Below, one piece after another: positions 1 through 11,711 of a DNA stretch of 64,000 nt. The notes under the pieces were generated by a model. The model had not been told where the DNA came from. It worked only from the letters and a program-made list of their open reading frames with translations, and searched no databases. A program made the translations under genes and the position numbers. The stretch is taken from positions 682,001 to 746,000 of the forward strand of contig NZ_CP028324.1 of assembly GCF_003028855.1 (NCBI RefSeq). The letters are read 5' to 3'. How positions within the stretch are numbered: the first letter of the stretch is position 1; each line of letters begins with the position of its first letter. Origin of the DNA: Pseudoduganella armeniaca. Lineage in GTDB: Bacteria > Pseudomonadota > Gammaproteobacteria > Burkholderiales > Burkholderiaceae_D.

Positions 1-1
1 G

Positions 2-1729
2 AACAAGAGCATGCCAGCCGCCATGAAACCGCTGCCGCGCGGCATTCCGGCTGGTGTCGGCAGTAACGGCCTTGCGCTGGGGCGCGACGCCACCGCCAAT
101 GGTCGCGGCATCCTTCTCGGCAATCCACACTATCCATGGACCGGCACGGACCGCTTCTACCAGCTGCACATGACCATCCCCGGCAAGTACGACGCGATGG
201 GCGTCAGCCTGGGTGGATTGCCACTGGTGTCGATCGGCTTCAACAAGCACCTGGCGTGGACGCATACCGTGACGGCGGCCTACCACTTCACGACGTTCAT
301 GCTGACGCTGGACCCGTCGGACCCGAGCGGCACCACCTATTACTACGATGGCGCGCCCATCAAGATGACGGAACGGACCGTCGCTGTCGATGTACTGCAG
401 GCTGACGGCACCATCGCGACGAAGCAGCGCACGTTCTACTTCAGCAAACATGGCGCCGTGATCGTCATGCCGGATGCCGGCGTGGACTGGATCGCGCAAA
501 CCGCGTTCGTCCTGGGCGATGCCAACCGCCTGAACACGCGCCTGGCGGAACAGTGGCTGGCGATCGGCAAAGCCGACAGCGTGCAAGCGCTGCAGCGCAG
601 TGCCAATTCGATCGCCGGCCTGCCGTGGGTGAACACGATCGCGGCCGACAGTGACGGCAACGCGTTGTACATCGACGCCAGCGTGGTGCCGCACGTCGCC
701 ACCGAGCGCTTCGCGTCGGACTGCATGCTGGCGCCGACATTGCTGGCACTGGACGGCTCGCGCAGCGAATGCGAATGGGGCCAGGACCCGGACACCCCCA
801 AGGGCATCTTCGGCGCCGGCAACACGCCAGCGCTGATCCGCCAGGATTACGTGGTGAATTCGAACGACAACTACTGGCTGACCAATGCCCGGGCGCCGTT
901 GATGGGGCCGGAGCCATACGGCTACTCGCCGCTGTACGGCACGCCAGGCACGCAGCCAACGCTGCGCACGCGCCTGGGCCTCGTCCAGCTGGAAGGCGCG
1001 CTGGCACAGCAGCAGTTCCTGCATACCAGCGACGTGCAGGACCTGCTGTTCTCCAACCGTGTCCATGCTGCCGAACTGGTGCTGCCGGAACTGCTGTCGG
1101 CATGCTTCAAGGCGCACGACCTGCGCCTGCTGTTGCCTTGCGCGGTATTGACGACATGGGACCGCAAGGCCGACGTCGACAGCCGCGGCGCGGTGCTGTT
1201 CCGCGAATTCTGGAACACGGTCCGTACCCGTGCCGACCTGTGGGCCGTGCCGTTCGACCCTGCCGATCCGGTCAGCACGCCGCGCGGGGTTGCTGCCGAG
1301 GCCACGCCGGCGTTGCTGGCGGCCTTGCGCGACGCGTCGACGAAACTGCAATCGCTGGGCGTGCCCCTGTACGGCCGCCTGGGCGATTATCAGACCCAGA
1401 CGCGCAACGGCCGGCGCATCGGCCTGCACGGCGGCCAAGGCGATGAGGACGGCGTCTACAACGTGTTGACGATGGCGACGGACCTGACGTCGTCCGGCTA
1501 TCGCGATGTCGCGTGGGGTAGCAGCTACATCCAGCTGGTCGGCTTCGACAATGCCGGCCCGGTGGCAAAGGGCGTGCTGACGTATGGCCAGTCGGTCGAT
1601 CCGCTGTCGCCGTACTATGCCGACCAGCTGTCGCTGTTCGCCAGGAAGACGCTGGTGACGCTGCCGTTCACCGAGGCGCAGATCCGCACCGACCGCAATT
1701 ACTCGCGCAAGGTCCTGACGGACAAATAA
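2..1729 (+). CDS. Penicillin acylase family protein (S45), 5' end outside window
   Basis: N-terminal nucleophile amidohydrolase of the penicillin/acyl-homoserine-lactone acylase family, which cleaves amide-linked acyl groups, usually in the periplasm. The reading frame is open to the window edge, so only the region around the autoprocessing site and the beta subunit is visible. The predicted nucleophile is the Ser of the GVGSNG motif (codon at 62-64), followed by family blocks NPHYPW, RFYQLHMTIPG and MGVSLGGLP. The Met at position 11 is internal and is not the start. It is a close paralogue of the next gene downstream, in the same order of motifs, and so a tandem duplication. The acyl substrate cannot be told from sequence. 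Confidence 0.9.
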   Translation, partial: NKSMPAAMKPLPRGIPAGVGSNGLALGRDATANGRGILLGNPHYPWTGTDRFYQLHMTIPGKYDAMGVSLGGLPLVSIGFNKHLAWTHTVTAAYHFTTFMLTLDPSDPSGTTYYYDGAPIKMTERTVAVDVLQADGTIATKQRTFYFSKHGAVIVMPDAGVDWIAQTAFVLGDANRLNTRLAEQWLAIGKADSVQALQRSANSIAGLPWVNTIAADSDGNALYIDASVVPHVATERFASDCMLAPTLLALDGSRSECEWGQDPDTPKGIFGAGNTPALIRQDYVVNSNDNYWLTNARAPLMGPEPYGYSPLYGTPGTQPTLRTRLGLVQLEGALAQQQFLHTSDVQDLLFSNRVHAAELVLPELLSACFKAHDLRLLLPCAVLTTWDRKADVDSRGAVLFREFWNTVRTRADLWAVPFDPADPVSTPRGVAAEATPALLAALRDASTKLQSLGVPLYGRLGDYQTQTRNGRRIGLHGGQGDEDGVYNVLTMATDLTSSGYRDVAWGSSYIQLVGFDNAGPVAKGVLTYGQSVDPLSPYYADQLSLFARKTLVTLPFTEAQIRTDRNYSRKVLTDK

Positions 1730-1857
1730 GTAACCAGGTCGTGCCGCGGCGCCGCGAGGCGCCCGGTACGACTGTCGAGCCGGCGCGCGTTTGCGCACGA
1801 TCAAAGCCCGATACAGGGTGCTTGCGATGATGTCCGTTGACTCATCGGAGGCAGATC

Positions 1858-4191
1858 ATGCGGTGGCTTTGGATTGCATTGCTGTGGACGCTTTTGGCGG
1901 GCTGCGGCGACAGTAGCGGACGTCCCGCACCCCCTCTTGGCGCGGAGCTCGCGCGCACATCGCACGGCGTCGTTCACGTGCGCGCCGACGATTTCGACGG
2001 TCTTGGCTTCGGCCTTGCCTACGCCTATGCCCAAGATAACGTCTGCATGCTGGCGGACTTCCTGTTGACAGTACGCGGCGAGCGCTCGCGCTACTTTGGC
2101 GGCGATGCCCCGCCCACGGTTGGCAAGAACGGCGAATACAGCGTCGCCATCGACTACCTCAACGAACACATGTTCGACTTGCGCAATGAAGACAGCGACT
2201 TCTTCTTCAAGGCGTACCTCGATCTGGAGGCCCTGCGGGCCGGCTATGCGCGCGCGAGTCCGGAAGCCCGCGCGCTGCTGCGCGGTTACGTCGCTGGCTA
2301 CAACCAGTACCTGCGCGAGCATCGCGCGACGCTGCCCAAGGCCTGCCATGACGCCGCCTGGGTCAAGCCGATCACGGTGGACGACCTCTATCTTCTCATC
2401 GCCGAAAAGGCCATCCATGCGTCCGGGCAGGTCTTCCCTCGGCAGATTCTGGCGGCCGCGCACGACCCCGAGCAGGCGCGGTCGTTCGGCGCGGTGTGGC
2501 CGCGCGACTGGAGCAATCTGGGATTGGGCAGCAACGGCGTGGCCTTGGGCGGCGACGTTACCCGCAATGGTCGCGGCATGCTGCTGGCGAACCCGCACTA
2601 TCCGTGGTTCAGCACCGATCGCTTCTACCAGGTTCACCTGACCATACCGGGCAGGTACGACGTGATGGGCGTCAGCCTGGGCGGCTTGCCGGCGGTCGTC
2701 ATCGGCTTTAATCACAACGTGGCGTGGACCCATACCGTGACGAAGGCACTGCACTTCACCACGTTCCGCCTGCAGCGCGACAAGACGGATCGCTCGGGCC
2801 GCAGCTATCTGATCGATGGCGATCCAATACGGATGACGGAGCGCGTCGTCGAGGTACAGCTGCGCCAGCCGGACGGCTCGCAACGGCTACGCCGCAAGAC
2901 GTTTTTTTACACGAAGCTCGGCATGCCGATCACCGTACCGGGCGTGCCGGTCGGGCCCGACGATATCATCGTGCTGGGTGATCCCAACCGGGACAACACC
3001 CGCCTGCTCGACCAGTGGCTGGCGATTGGCCGCGCGGAGAGCGTACAGGCGCTGCGCACCACCCTGGTCCGCATCATGGGACTGCCGTGGGTGAATACGG
3101 TCGCAGCCGACCGGCAGGGGCAAGCACTGTATATCGACGCCAGCGTGGTGCCGCACGTCACGACGGCACAGTTCCTGTCCGACTGCATGTTGTTCAGTCC
3201 GCTGTTGCTGTTCGACGGTTCGCGCAGCGCCTGCCATTGGGGCAGCGATCCCGACAGCCCGCCTGGCATTTTCGGACCAGCACGGGCGCCACAGCTGCTG
3301 CGGCGCGATTATGTTGCCAACTCGAACGGCAGCTACTGGCTCACCAACAGTCGCCAGCTGCTGACGGGGCCGCAACCGCTGGGGTATTCACCGCTGTACG
3401 GTGCCACTGCGGTCCCTCAGCACTTGCGAACGAGGCTGGGGTTCGAGCAGATCGATGCCTTGCTGGCGGCCCGCCACGATGTCGACCTCGACGATCTGCA
3501 TGGCCTGATGTTCTCCAACCGCGTTTATGCTGCGGAACTGATACTGCCCGATCTCCTTGAAGCATGTGATGGCACGGCCGATGTGGCACTACGGGAAGCA
3601 TGCAATGTCTTGAGCGCATGGGACCGCAAGGTAGACCTGGACAGTCGCGGTGCCCTGCTGTTTCGCGAGTTCTGGCCACAGGCGCTGGCATTACCGGCGC
3701 TCTGGGCGGTACCGTTCGATCCCGCCGACCCGGTTCATACGCCGCGTGGCGTGGCGCCCGCCGCGATCCCGGCGCTGCTGGCTGCCCTGAAGGATGCGGC
3801 GCAGCGCTTGGCTGCGCTCGGCATTGCCCTGGATGCCCGCCTGGCCGATTACCAGGTGGACCGGCGAGCGGCCCAGCGCACGGCAGTGCACGGCGGCATC
3901 GGCGACATCGACGGCGTGTATAACGCGCTGCATATGACCGGGCCATTGACCGCGCAGGGGTATGGCAGCGTGAAGTGGGGAACCAGCTATGTCCAGTTGG
4001 TCGCCTTCGGCGATACCGGCCCTGTCGCGCATGGGTTGCTGCCGTACGGCCAGTCGACCGACCCGCTGTCGCCCTGGTATGCCGATCAATTACCGCTGTA
4101 CGCCGCCAAGCAGCTGCCGAGGCTACCATTTACGGAAGAAGAAATTCAGGCCGATGGGAACTTCCGGCGCGAGACCGTGTCTGAGAAATAG
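1858..4191 (+). CDS. Penicillin acylase family lipoprotein (S45 amidohydrolase)
   Basis: Second S45 acylase, 777 residues and complete. I chose the ATG at 1858 because GGAGG (1847-1851) lies 6 bases upstream; an in-frame TTG at 1837 has no such site. The N-terminus is a lipoprotein signal (hydrophobic run ending in LLAGC), so the protein should be membrane-anchored and periplasmic. An alpha-chain/spacer region precedes the nucleophile Ser225 in GLGSNG, where autocatalytic cleavage would create the beta chain. Conserved NPHYPW, YWLTNSR and GVYNALHM-type segments follow. Candidate substrates are acyl-homoserine lactones or N-acylated amino acids or peptides; nothing nearby decides. The rRNA promoter begins 3 bases after its stop codon, with no terminator between. 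Confidence 0.92.
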   Translation: MRWLWIALLWTLLAGCGDSSGRPAPPLGAELARTSHGVVHVRADDFDGLGFGLAYAYAQDNVCMLADFLLTVRGERSRYFGGDAPPTVGKNGEYSVAIDYLNEHMFDLRNEDSDFFFKAYLDLEALRAGYARASPEARALLRGYVAGYNQYLREHRATLPKACHDAAWVKPITVDDLYLLIAEKAIHASGQVFPRQILAAAHDPEQARSFGAVWPRDWSNLGLGSNGVALGGDVTRNGRGMLLANPHYPWFSTDRFYQVHLTIPGRYDVMGVSLGGLPAVVIGFNHNVAWTHTVTKALHFTTFRLQRDKTDRSGRSYLIDGDPIRMTERVVEVQLRQPDGSQRLRRKTFFYTKLGMPITVPGVPVGPDDIIVLGDPNRDNTRLLDQWLAIGRAESVQALRTTLVRIMGLPWVNTVAADRQGQALYIDASVVPHVTTAQFLSDCMLFSPLLLFDGSRSACHWGSDPDSPPGIFGPARAPQLLRRDYVANSNGSYWLTNSRQLLTGPQPLGYSPLYGATAVPQHLRTRLGFEQIDALLAARHDVDLDDLHGLMFSNRVYAAELILPDLLEACDGTADVALREACNVLSAWDRKVDLDSRGALLFREFWPQALALPALWAVPFDPADPVHTPRGVAPAAIPALLAALKDAAQRLAALGIALDARLADYQVDRRAAQRTAVHGGIGDIDGVYNALHMTGPLTAQGYGSVKWGTSYVQLVAFGDTGPVAHGLLPYGQSTDPLSPWYADQLPLYAAKQLPRLPFTEEEIQADGNFRRETVSEK

Positions 4192-4194
4192 AGG

Positions 4195-4223
4195 TTGCCA
4201 TGAACGGGACGCTTTGCTATGAT
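4195..4223 (+). promoter_or_regulatory. rrn promoter P1
   Basis: TTGCCA (4195-4200), 17-bp spacer, TATGAT (4218-4223) with an upstream TG that makes an extended -10. It sits immediately after the acylase stop codon. Together with P2 it gives the tandem-promoter layout usual for rrn operons. A weaker candidate between them is TTGGAT-N17-GATACA (4273-4301). Confidence 0.65.
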
Positions 4224-4311
4224 TCTGTCCCTGCCGCAACGTACTAGTGAAAACGACACGATGCGACGGGTTTTGGATCGACGTAGAAACAATGCGATAC
4301 AAAACGAGGGG

Positions 4312-4340
4312 TTGACGAGCTGCACGAAACACCGCATAAT
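4312..4340 (+). promoter_or_regulatory. rrn promoter P2
   Basis: TTGACG (4312-4317), 17-bp spacer, CATAAT (4335-4340), about 250 bases upstream of mature 16S. This is the best sigma70 match in the leader region. Confidence 0.7.
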
Positions 4341-4406
4341 CTCATCTCTCTGCTGCTGACAAACACAACGATTTGTCAACGAATGCGGCAAGCGCCCAAG
4401 GGCAGA

Positions 4407-4416
4407 ATTCTTTAAC
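4407..4416 (+). promoter_or_regulatory. boxA-like antitermination site in rrn leader
   Basis: ATTCTTTAACA-type sequence matching the core of bacterial boxA (CTCTTTAACA), placed just before the 16S processing stem. It would recruit the Nus antitermination complex. A better match recurs before 23S at 6446-6456. Confidence 0.55.
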
Positions 4417-4419
4417 AAT

Positions 4420-4448
4420 CAACAGTCGATAAGTGTGGGCGTTTGATG
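4420..4448 (+). other. 5' strand of the 16S precursor processing stem
   Basis: Bases 4420-4448 are complementary to 6151-6179 downstream of 16S: 29 pairs with one G-U. This is the long helix normally cut by RNase III to release pre-16S. Bases 4433-4448 can instead pair locally with 4492-4507 (16 pairs, two or more of them G-U), enclosing a CGGGAC-TTCG-GTCCCG tetraloop hairpin at 4459-4474. The two pairings exclude each other. Confidence 0.75.
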
Positions 4449-4590
4449 TGAGTGTGCCCGGGACTTCGGTCCCGATACTCAAAATATATAGCATCAAACG
4501 CTTACACAAGAAATAAACGTGACCTCGCAAGAGGAACGTCAGTATCTTGAGTGAGTGACCTCCGATAGCAGTATCGGAACAACAGAGATT

Positions 4591-6124
<1,534 letters not shown>

Positions 6125-6150
6125 GAGTCGGCACGGATCGCAAGATCGTG

Positions 6151-6179
6151 CATCAAACGCTCACACTTATCGACTGTTG
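6151..6179 (+). other. 3' strand of the 16S precursor processing stem
   Basis: Pairs with 4420-4448 (see there). The first 16 bases nearly repeat 4492-4507 of the leader (CATCAAACGCTCACAC against CATCAAACGCTTACAC), so the leader strand has two alternative partners. Confidence 0.7.
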
Positions 6180-6203
6180 TTAGAGAAACAGCAAGAAGCG
6201 CGC

Positions 6204-6280
6204 GGGTCTGTAGCTCAGCTGGTTAGAGCACCGTGTTGATAACGCGGGGGTCGTTGGTTCGAGCCCAACCAGACCCACCA
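6204..6280 (+). tRNA. tRNA-Ile (GAT anticodon)
   Basis: 77-base cloverleaf in the 16S-23S spacer. The acceptor GGGTCTG/CAGACCC is perfect, with discriminator A and an encoded CCA (6278-6280). The anticodon loop contains GAT. The GGTTCGAGCCC T-arm is present. Confidence 0.97.
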
Positions 6281-6298
6281 CGGTTTAGTTGTCACCGC

Positions 6299-6374
6299 GG
6301 GGGATTAGCTCAGCTGGGAGAGCACCTGCTTTGCAAGCAGGGGGTCGTCGGTTCGATCCCGTCATCCTCCACCA
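6299..6374 (+). tRNA. tRNA-Ala (TGC anticodon)
   Basis: 76-base cloverleaf, 18 bases after tRNA-Ile. The acceptor GGGGGAT/ATCCTCC has one G-T pair. The anticodon stem CCTGC/GCAGG closes the loop TTTGCAA, whose anticodon is TGC. CCA is encoded at 6372-6374. The Ile-Ala pair is the usual content of betaproteobacterial rrn spacers. Confidence 0.97.
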
Positions 6375-6445
6375 TCGCTTCTGTTGAAAGTCCAAACGTA
6401 AGTCGTCAGATTTAGGTTTGATCTTTTAGAGATCACTGCTGTTTC

Positions 6446-6456
6446 GCTCTTTAACA
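6446..6456 (+). promoter_or_regulatory. boxA antitermination site before 23S
   Basis: GCTCTTTAACA, a full match to boxA, in the tRNA-Ala to 23S spacer about 130 bases before 23S. The rest of the spacer (6375-6586) holds the 5' half of the 23S processing helix. Confidence 0.7.
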
Positions 6457-6586
6457 ATCTGGAAGAAGTAAAGTTTTATTAAGCGTGTGAGAAATCACAC
6501 ACTTAGGGTAGTGTTCGAAAGAACGCATACAAAAACTCATCAAACACAGTAGTAAATGCTTGAACCGATAGCCGTCAAGGTTATAG

Positions 6587-9459
<2,873 letters not shown>

Positions 9460-9567
9460 ATAACCTTGACGGTTACAGAGCATTTACTCTTGATGAGTTA
9501 CCCAACTTACTTCTTCCAGATTCAGTAGCCGCGTTGCCCAACAGGGAACGAGACTACGTACAAGTCA

Positions 9568-9683
9568 TGCCTGATGACCATAGCAAGTCGGTCCCACCCC
9601 TTCCCATCCCGAACAGGACCGTGAAACGACTTTGCGCCGATGATAGTGCTGCAACCAGTGTGAAAGTAGGTTATCGTCAGGCT
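9568..9683 (+). rRNA. rrf: 5S ribosomal RNA
   Basis: About 116 bases, starting TGCCTGATGACC and closing with GTCAGGC. The CCCATCCCGAACAG and GAAACG landmark segments are present. It completes the order 16S, tRNA-Ile, tRNA-Ala, 23S, 5S. Confidence 0.95.
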
Positions 9684-9693
9684 GTTATACCGA

Positions 9694-9728
9694 GAAAAGC
9701 CCGCTGCGTGATCGCAACGGGCTTTTTT
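9694..9728 (+). terminator. rrn operon terminator 1
   Basis: AAAAGCCCG...CGGGCTTTTTT hairpin, with inner GCG/CGC pairing, directly after 5S and ending in a T-run. Confidence 0.9.
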
Positions 9729-9737
9729 CATTTGCAT

Positions 9738-9787
9738 AGCCCACCGCTCAGCCAGGCACTGCCTGGCTTCACCTGGTGGGCTTTTTT
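9738..9787 (+). terminator. rrn operon terminator 2
   Basis: AGCCCACC/GGTGGGCT outer stem with inner GCCAGGC/GCCTGGC stem, then a T-run. It ends in the same GGGCTTTTTTCATTTG as terminator 1, so the tandem pair probably arose by a local duplication. Confidence 0.85.
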
Positions 9788-9833
9788 CATTTGGGTGCTC
9801 CATTCATTCGCCGACGCATCGGCGTTCCGGACT

Positions 9834-9974
9834 AAAACCAGGGTCAGTCCCCAGGGGGCGGTACGGCGGCCCGGCAGACCCTAAACCCTGACGCGGGCGG
9901 GGCGGACCTTGCTCAATGCCGCCATCGCGGCTTCAGGCTTAGGGTCTGTCCCATCAGGGACTGACCCTGGTTTT
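9834..9974. repeat. Long imperfect palindrome, GACAGACCC-type repeat family
   Basis: Outer arms 9834-9851 and 9957-9974 are an exact 18-bp inverted repeat (AAAACCAGGGTCAGTCCC). Nested arms 9875-9884 and 9939-9948 (CAGACCCTAA/TTAGGGTCTG) are also exact. Related sequences occur at 30553, 48471 and 52002. No coding potential is evident. The rest of 9788-10073 shows nothing else I can support. Confidence 0.7.
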
Positions 9975-10072
9975 CATCGCGGAACCATGCGCATATACGC
10001 AATGAAAAGCCTTACTTCAAGCAACAGGCCAGGATGTTGACGTTGCCAAGCACGACAAAGCAAAACTTGGCA

Positions 10073-10100
10073 AAAAAAAAGCCCGCCAAAGGCGGGCTTT
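10073..10100 (-). terminator. Terminator of pagL
   Basis: Hairpin AAAGCCCGCC/GGCGGGCTTT (10078-10100). On the minus strand it is followed by a run of T (the A-run at 10073-10080), placed about 20 bases after the pagL stop. Confidence 0.85.
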
Positions 10101-10118
10101 GCGTGCGGTGCAGGCTGA

Positions 10119-10667
10119 TCAAAAGCGGTAAGCCAGCTTGATCACGCCATAATCGACGCCGCTGTTCGGCTTCTTGATGCTGCCGTTGGAAAAGTGCTGC
10201 ATCTTCAGCGCCACTTCCCAGTTCTTGTTGAAGACGTAGCCGACGCCGATATGGTCGCCGAACTGGAAGGCCGTGGACAGGCCATCATCGTTGTTGTCGT
10301 AGTGATGGGACAGCACGTGCGCGCCGATGCCGATTTCCGCATACAGGCCCAGCTTGTTGGTGTTCTCGAAGCGGAACACGGGCGTGAAGCCGATGTCGAC
10401 AATGTGCGACTTATCGCCTGGCACGTTCTTGTACTGACGCAGTTGCCAGTAGCCGACGCTGGCGTCCCAGTAACCCGTCAGGTGGGTGCCGTTCGATTCG
10501 AACCAGCTCCAGCTGGGTTTCCAGTCCTGCGTCGCGCCCAGGCGCGCCATGCGCACTTTCGACGCCGAGCCGAACTCGCCGTACGCCGTGTCGACCAGCT
10601 TGCCATCGGCGGCAAACGCCGCCTGCGCGGCCATCAGGGCGGCCGCGGCCGCGATGATTTTCTTCAT
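10119..10667 (-). CDS. pagL: Lipid A 3-O-deacylase (PagL / acyloxyacyl hydrolase family)
   Basis: Outer-membrane enzyme that removes the 3-O acyl chain of lipid A. 182 residues, the usual size. A signal peptide (MKKIIAAAAALMAAQAAFA) is followed by an eight-strand barrel ending in an aromatic C-terminus (LAYRF). The catalytic His158 and Ser160 lie in the HFSNGS motif typical of PagL. The third catalytic residue, Glu in the characterised enzyme, appears to be Asp172 (PNSGVD), which is unusual. The start ATG follows GAGAGA. The minus-strand frame runs on upstream over the opposing gene as an artefact of GC bias, so I use the signal-peptide start. It is transcribed alone, with a terminator behind it. 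Confidence 0.9.
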   Translation of the reverse strand: MKKIIAAAAALMAAQAAFAADGKLVDTAYGEFGSASKVRMARLGATQDWKPSWSWFESNGTHLTGYWDASVGYWQLRQYKNVPGDKSHIVDIGFTPVFRFENTNKLGLYAEIGIGAHVLSHHYDNNDDGLSTAFQFGDHIGVGYVFNKNWEVALKMQHFSNGSIKKPNSGVDYGVIKLAYRF

Positions 10668-10690
10668 AATCGGATCTCTCAAATAGTGGC

Positions 10691-10712
10691 GCCTTATCCG
10701 TAGCGATAAGGC
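10691..10712 (-). promoter_or_regulatory. Hairpin in pagL 5' leader, with -10 box upstream
   Basis: Exact inverted repeat GCCTTATC-N6-GATAAGGC, 24 bases upstream of the pagL start. On the minus strand a TACAAT -10 box (10722-10727) lies just before it, so the transcript would begin with this hairpin. It could be an operator or a 5' stabilising stem. Confidence 0.45.
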
Positions 10713-10805
10713 AATCCGAGCATTGTACCCATTCTCGTGAATTTCTTCCGCCCGCTCCGCAGTTGTTAGAATCGTGACAATCGTCGACCTACGGAGTGCA
10801 AAATC

Positions 10806-11711
10806 GTGGCATTGTTTTCGAAAATCGCTTTTCTCGGTATTGGACTGATGGGTGAGCCGATGGTCCGCCGCCTGCGCGCGGCGCAGTTGCCGGTCTCCGT
10901 GTGGAACCGCACCGCCAGCAAGGCCGCGGCGCTGGCCGACAGCGGCGCCGTGCCTGTGCCGTTGCTGGCCGATGCCGTGCGCGACGCCGACCTCGTCATC
11001 ACGATGCTGGAGGCCGGGCCGGTCGTCACCGAGGTAATGGCTGCCGCGCTGCCGGCGCTGCAACCCGGCATGCTGTGGATCGACATGAGCTCGACGCAGC
11101 AAGCCGAAGCCCAGGACTTTCACGCCAGACTGACGGCGGCAGGCTGTCGCTTTGTCGACGCTCCGGTGTCCGGCGGCGTGGGCGGGGCGCAGGCTGGCAC
11201 GCTGGCGATCATGGCGGGCGGCAGCGAAGCCGACATCGAGCACGCGCGCCCCGCGCTGGAAGCGATGGGACGCGTCACCCGCGTCGGTCCTGCCGGTGCT
11301 GGCCAGGTGGCGAAATTGTGCAATCAGCTGATCGTGGGCGGCACCATCAATATCGTTGCCGAGGCGCTGCTGCTGGCCCAGGCAGCCGGCGCCGATCCGG
11401 CCGCCGTGCGCGCGGCGATCCGCGGGGGTTTTGCCGAGAGCCGGATTCTGGAAGTGCACGGCCAGCGCATGCTGGAGCGTAATTTCATCCCCGGTGGGCA
11501 GGTGACAACACAGCTGAAGGACATGCACAACATCCTGGCCGCCGCCGCGGCAGCGGGCGTTGCGTTGCCCGTCACCAGCCTGGTGACGGAACGGTATGAA
11601 TCGATCCGGGACGTATACCCGCAGGCCGACCATGCGGCTGCGCTGCTGGCACTGGAACGGCTGAACCCAGGCCAGCGCGTGGGCGAGGCGCCGGATCGAT
11701 TGCCTGACTGA
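10806..11711 (+). CDS. NAD(P)-dependent beta-hydroxyacid dehydrogenase (3-hydroxyisobutyrate dehydrogenase family)
   Basis: 301-residue soluble oxidoreductase. The N-terminal Rossmann motif FLGIGLMGEPM (residues 9-19) binds the cofactor, and the VWNRT segment after strand 2 favours NADP(H). The substrate block DAPVSGGVGGA and the catalytic Lys170 in GQVAKLCNQ identify the beta-hydroxyacid dehydrogenase family, which includes tartronate semialdehyde reductase and 3-hydroxyisobutyrate dehydrogenase. The GTG start at 10806 is preceded by GGAG (10793-10796). The gene ends exactly where the convergent amidohydrolase gene ends, with no base between. The precise substrate is unresolved. Confidence 0.88.
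   Translation: MALFSKIAFLGIGLMGEPMVRRLRAAQLPVSVWNRTASKAAALADSGAVPVPLLADAVRDADLVITMLEAGPVVTEVMAAALPALQPGMLWIDMSSTQQAEAQDFHARLTAAGCRFVDAPVSGGVGGAQAGTLAIMAGGSEADIEHARPALEAMGRVTRVGPAGAGQVAKLCNQLIVGGTINIVAEALLLAQAAGADPAAVRAAIRGGFAESRILEVHGQRMLERNFIPGGQVTTQLKDMHNILAAAAAAGVALPVTSLVTERYESIRDVYPQADHAAALLALERLNPGQRVGEAPDRLPD

Noticed and set aside
1801..2883. Minus-strand 360-residue frame over the second acylase
   Set aside because: It is antisense to a complete acylase with lipobox and catalytic Ser.
10668..11633. Minus-strand frame extending pagL upstream to a 504-residue protein
   Set aside because: The extension is antisense to a clear dehydrogenase gene and has no family features; the signal peptide at 10667 marks the true start.
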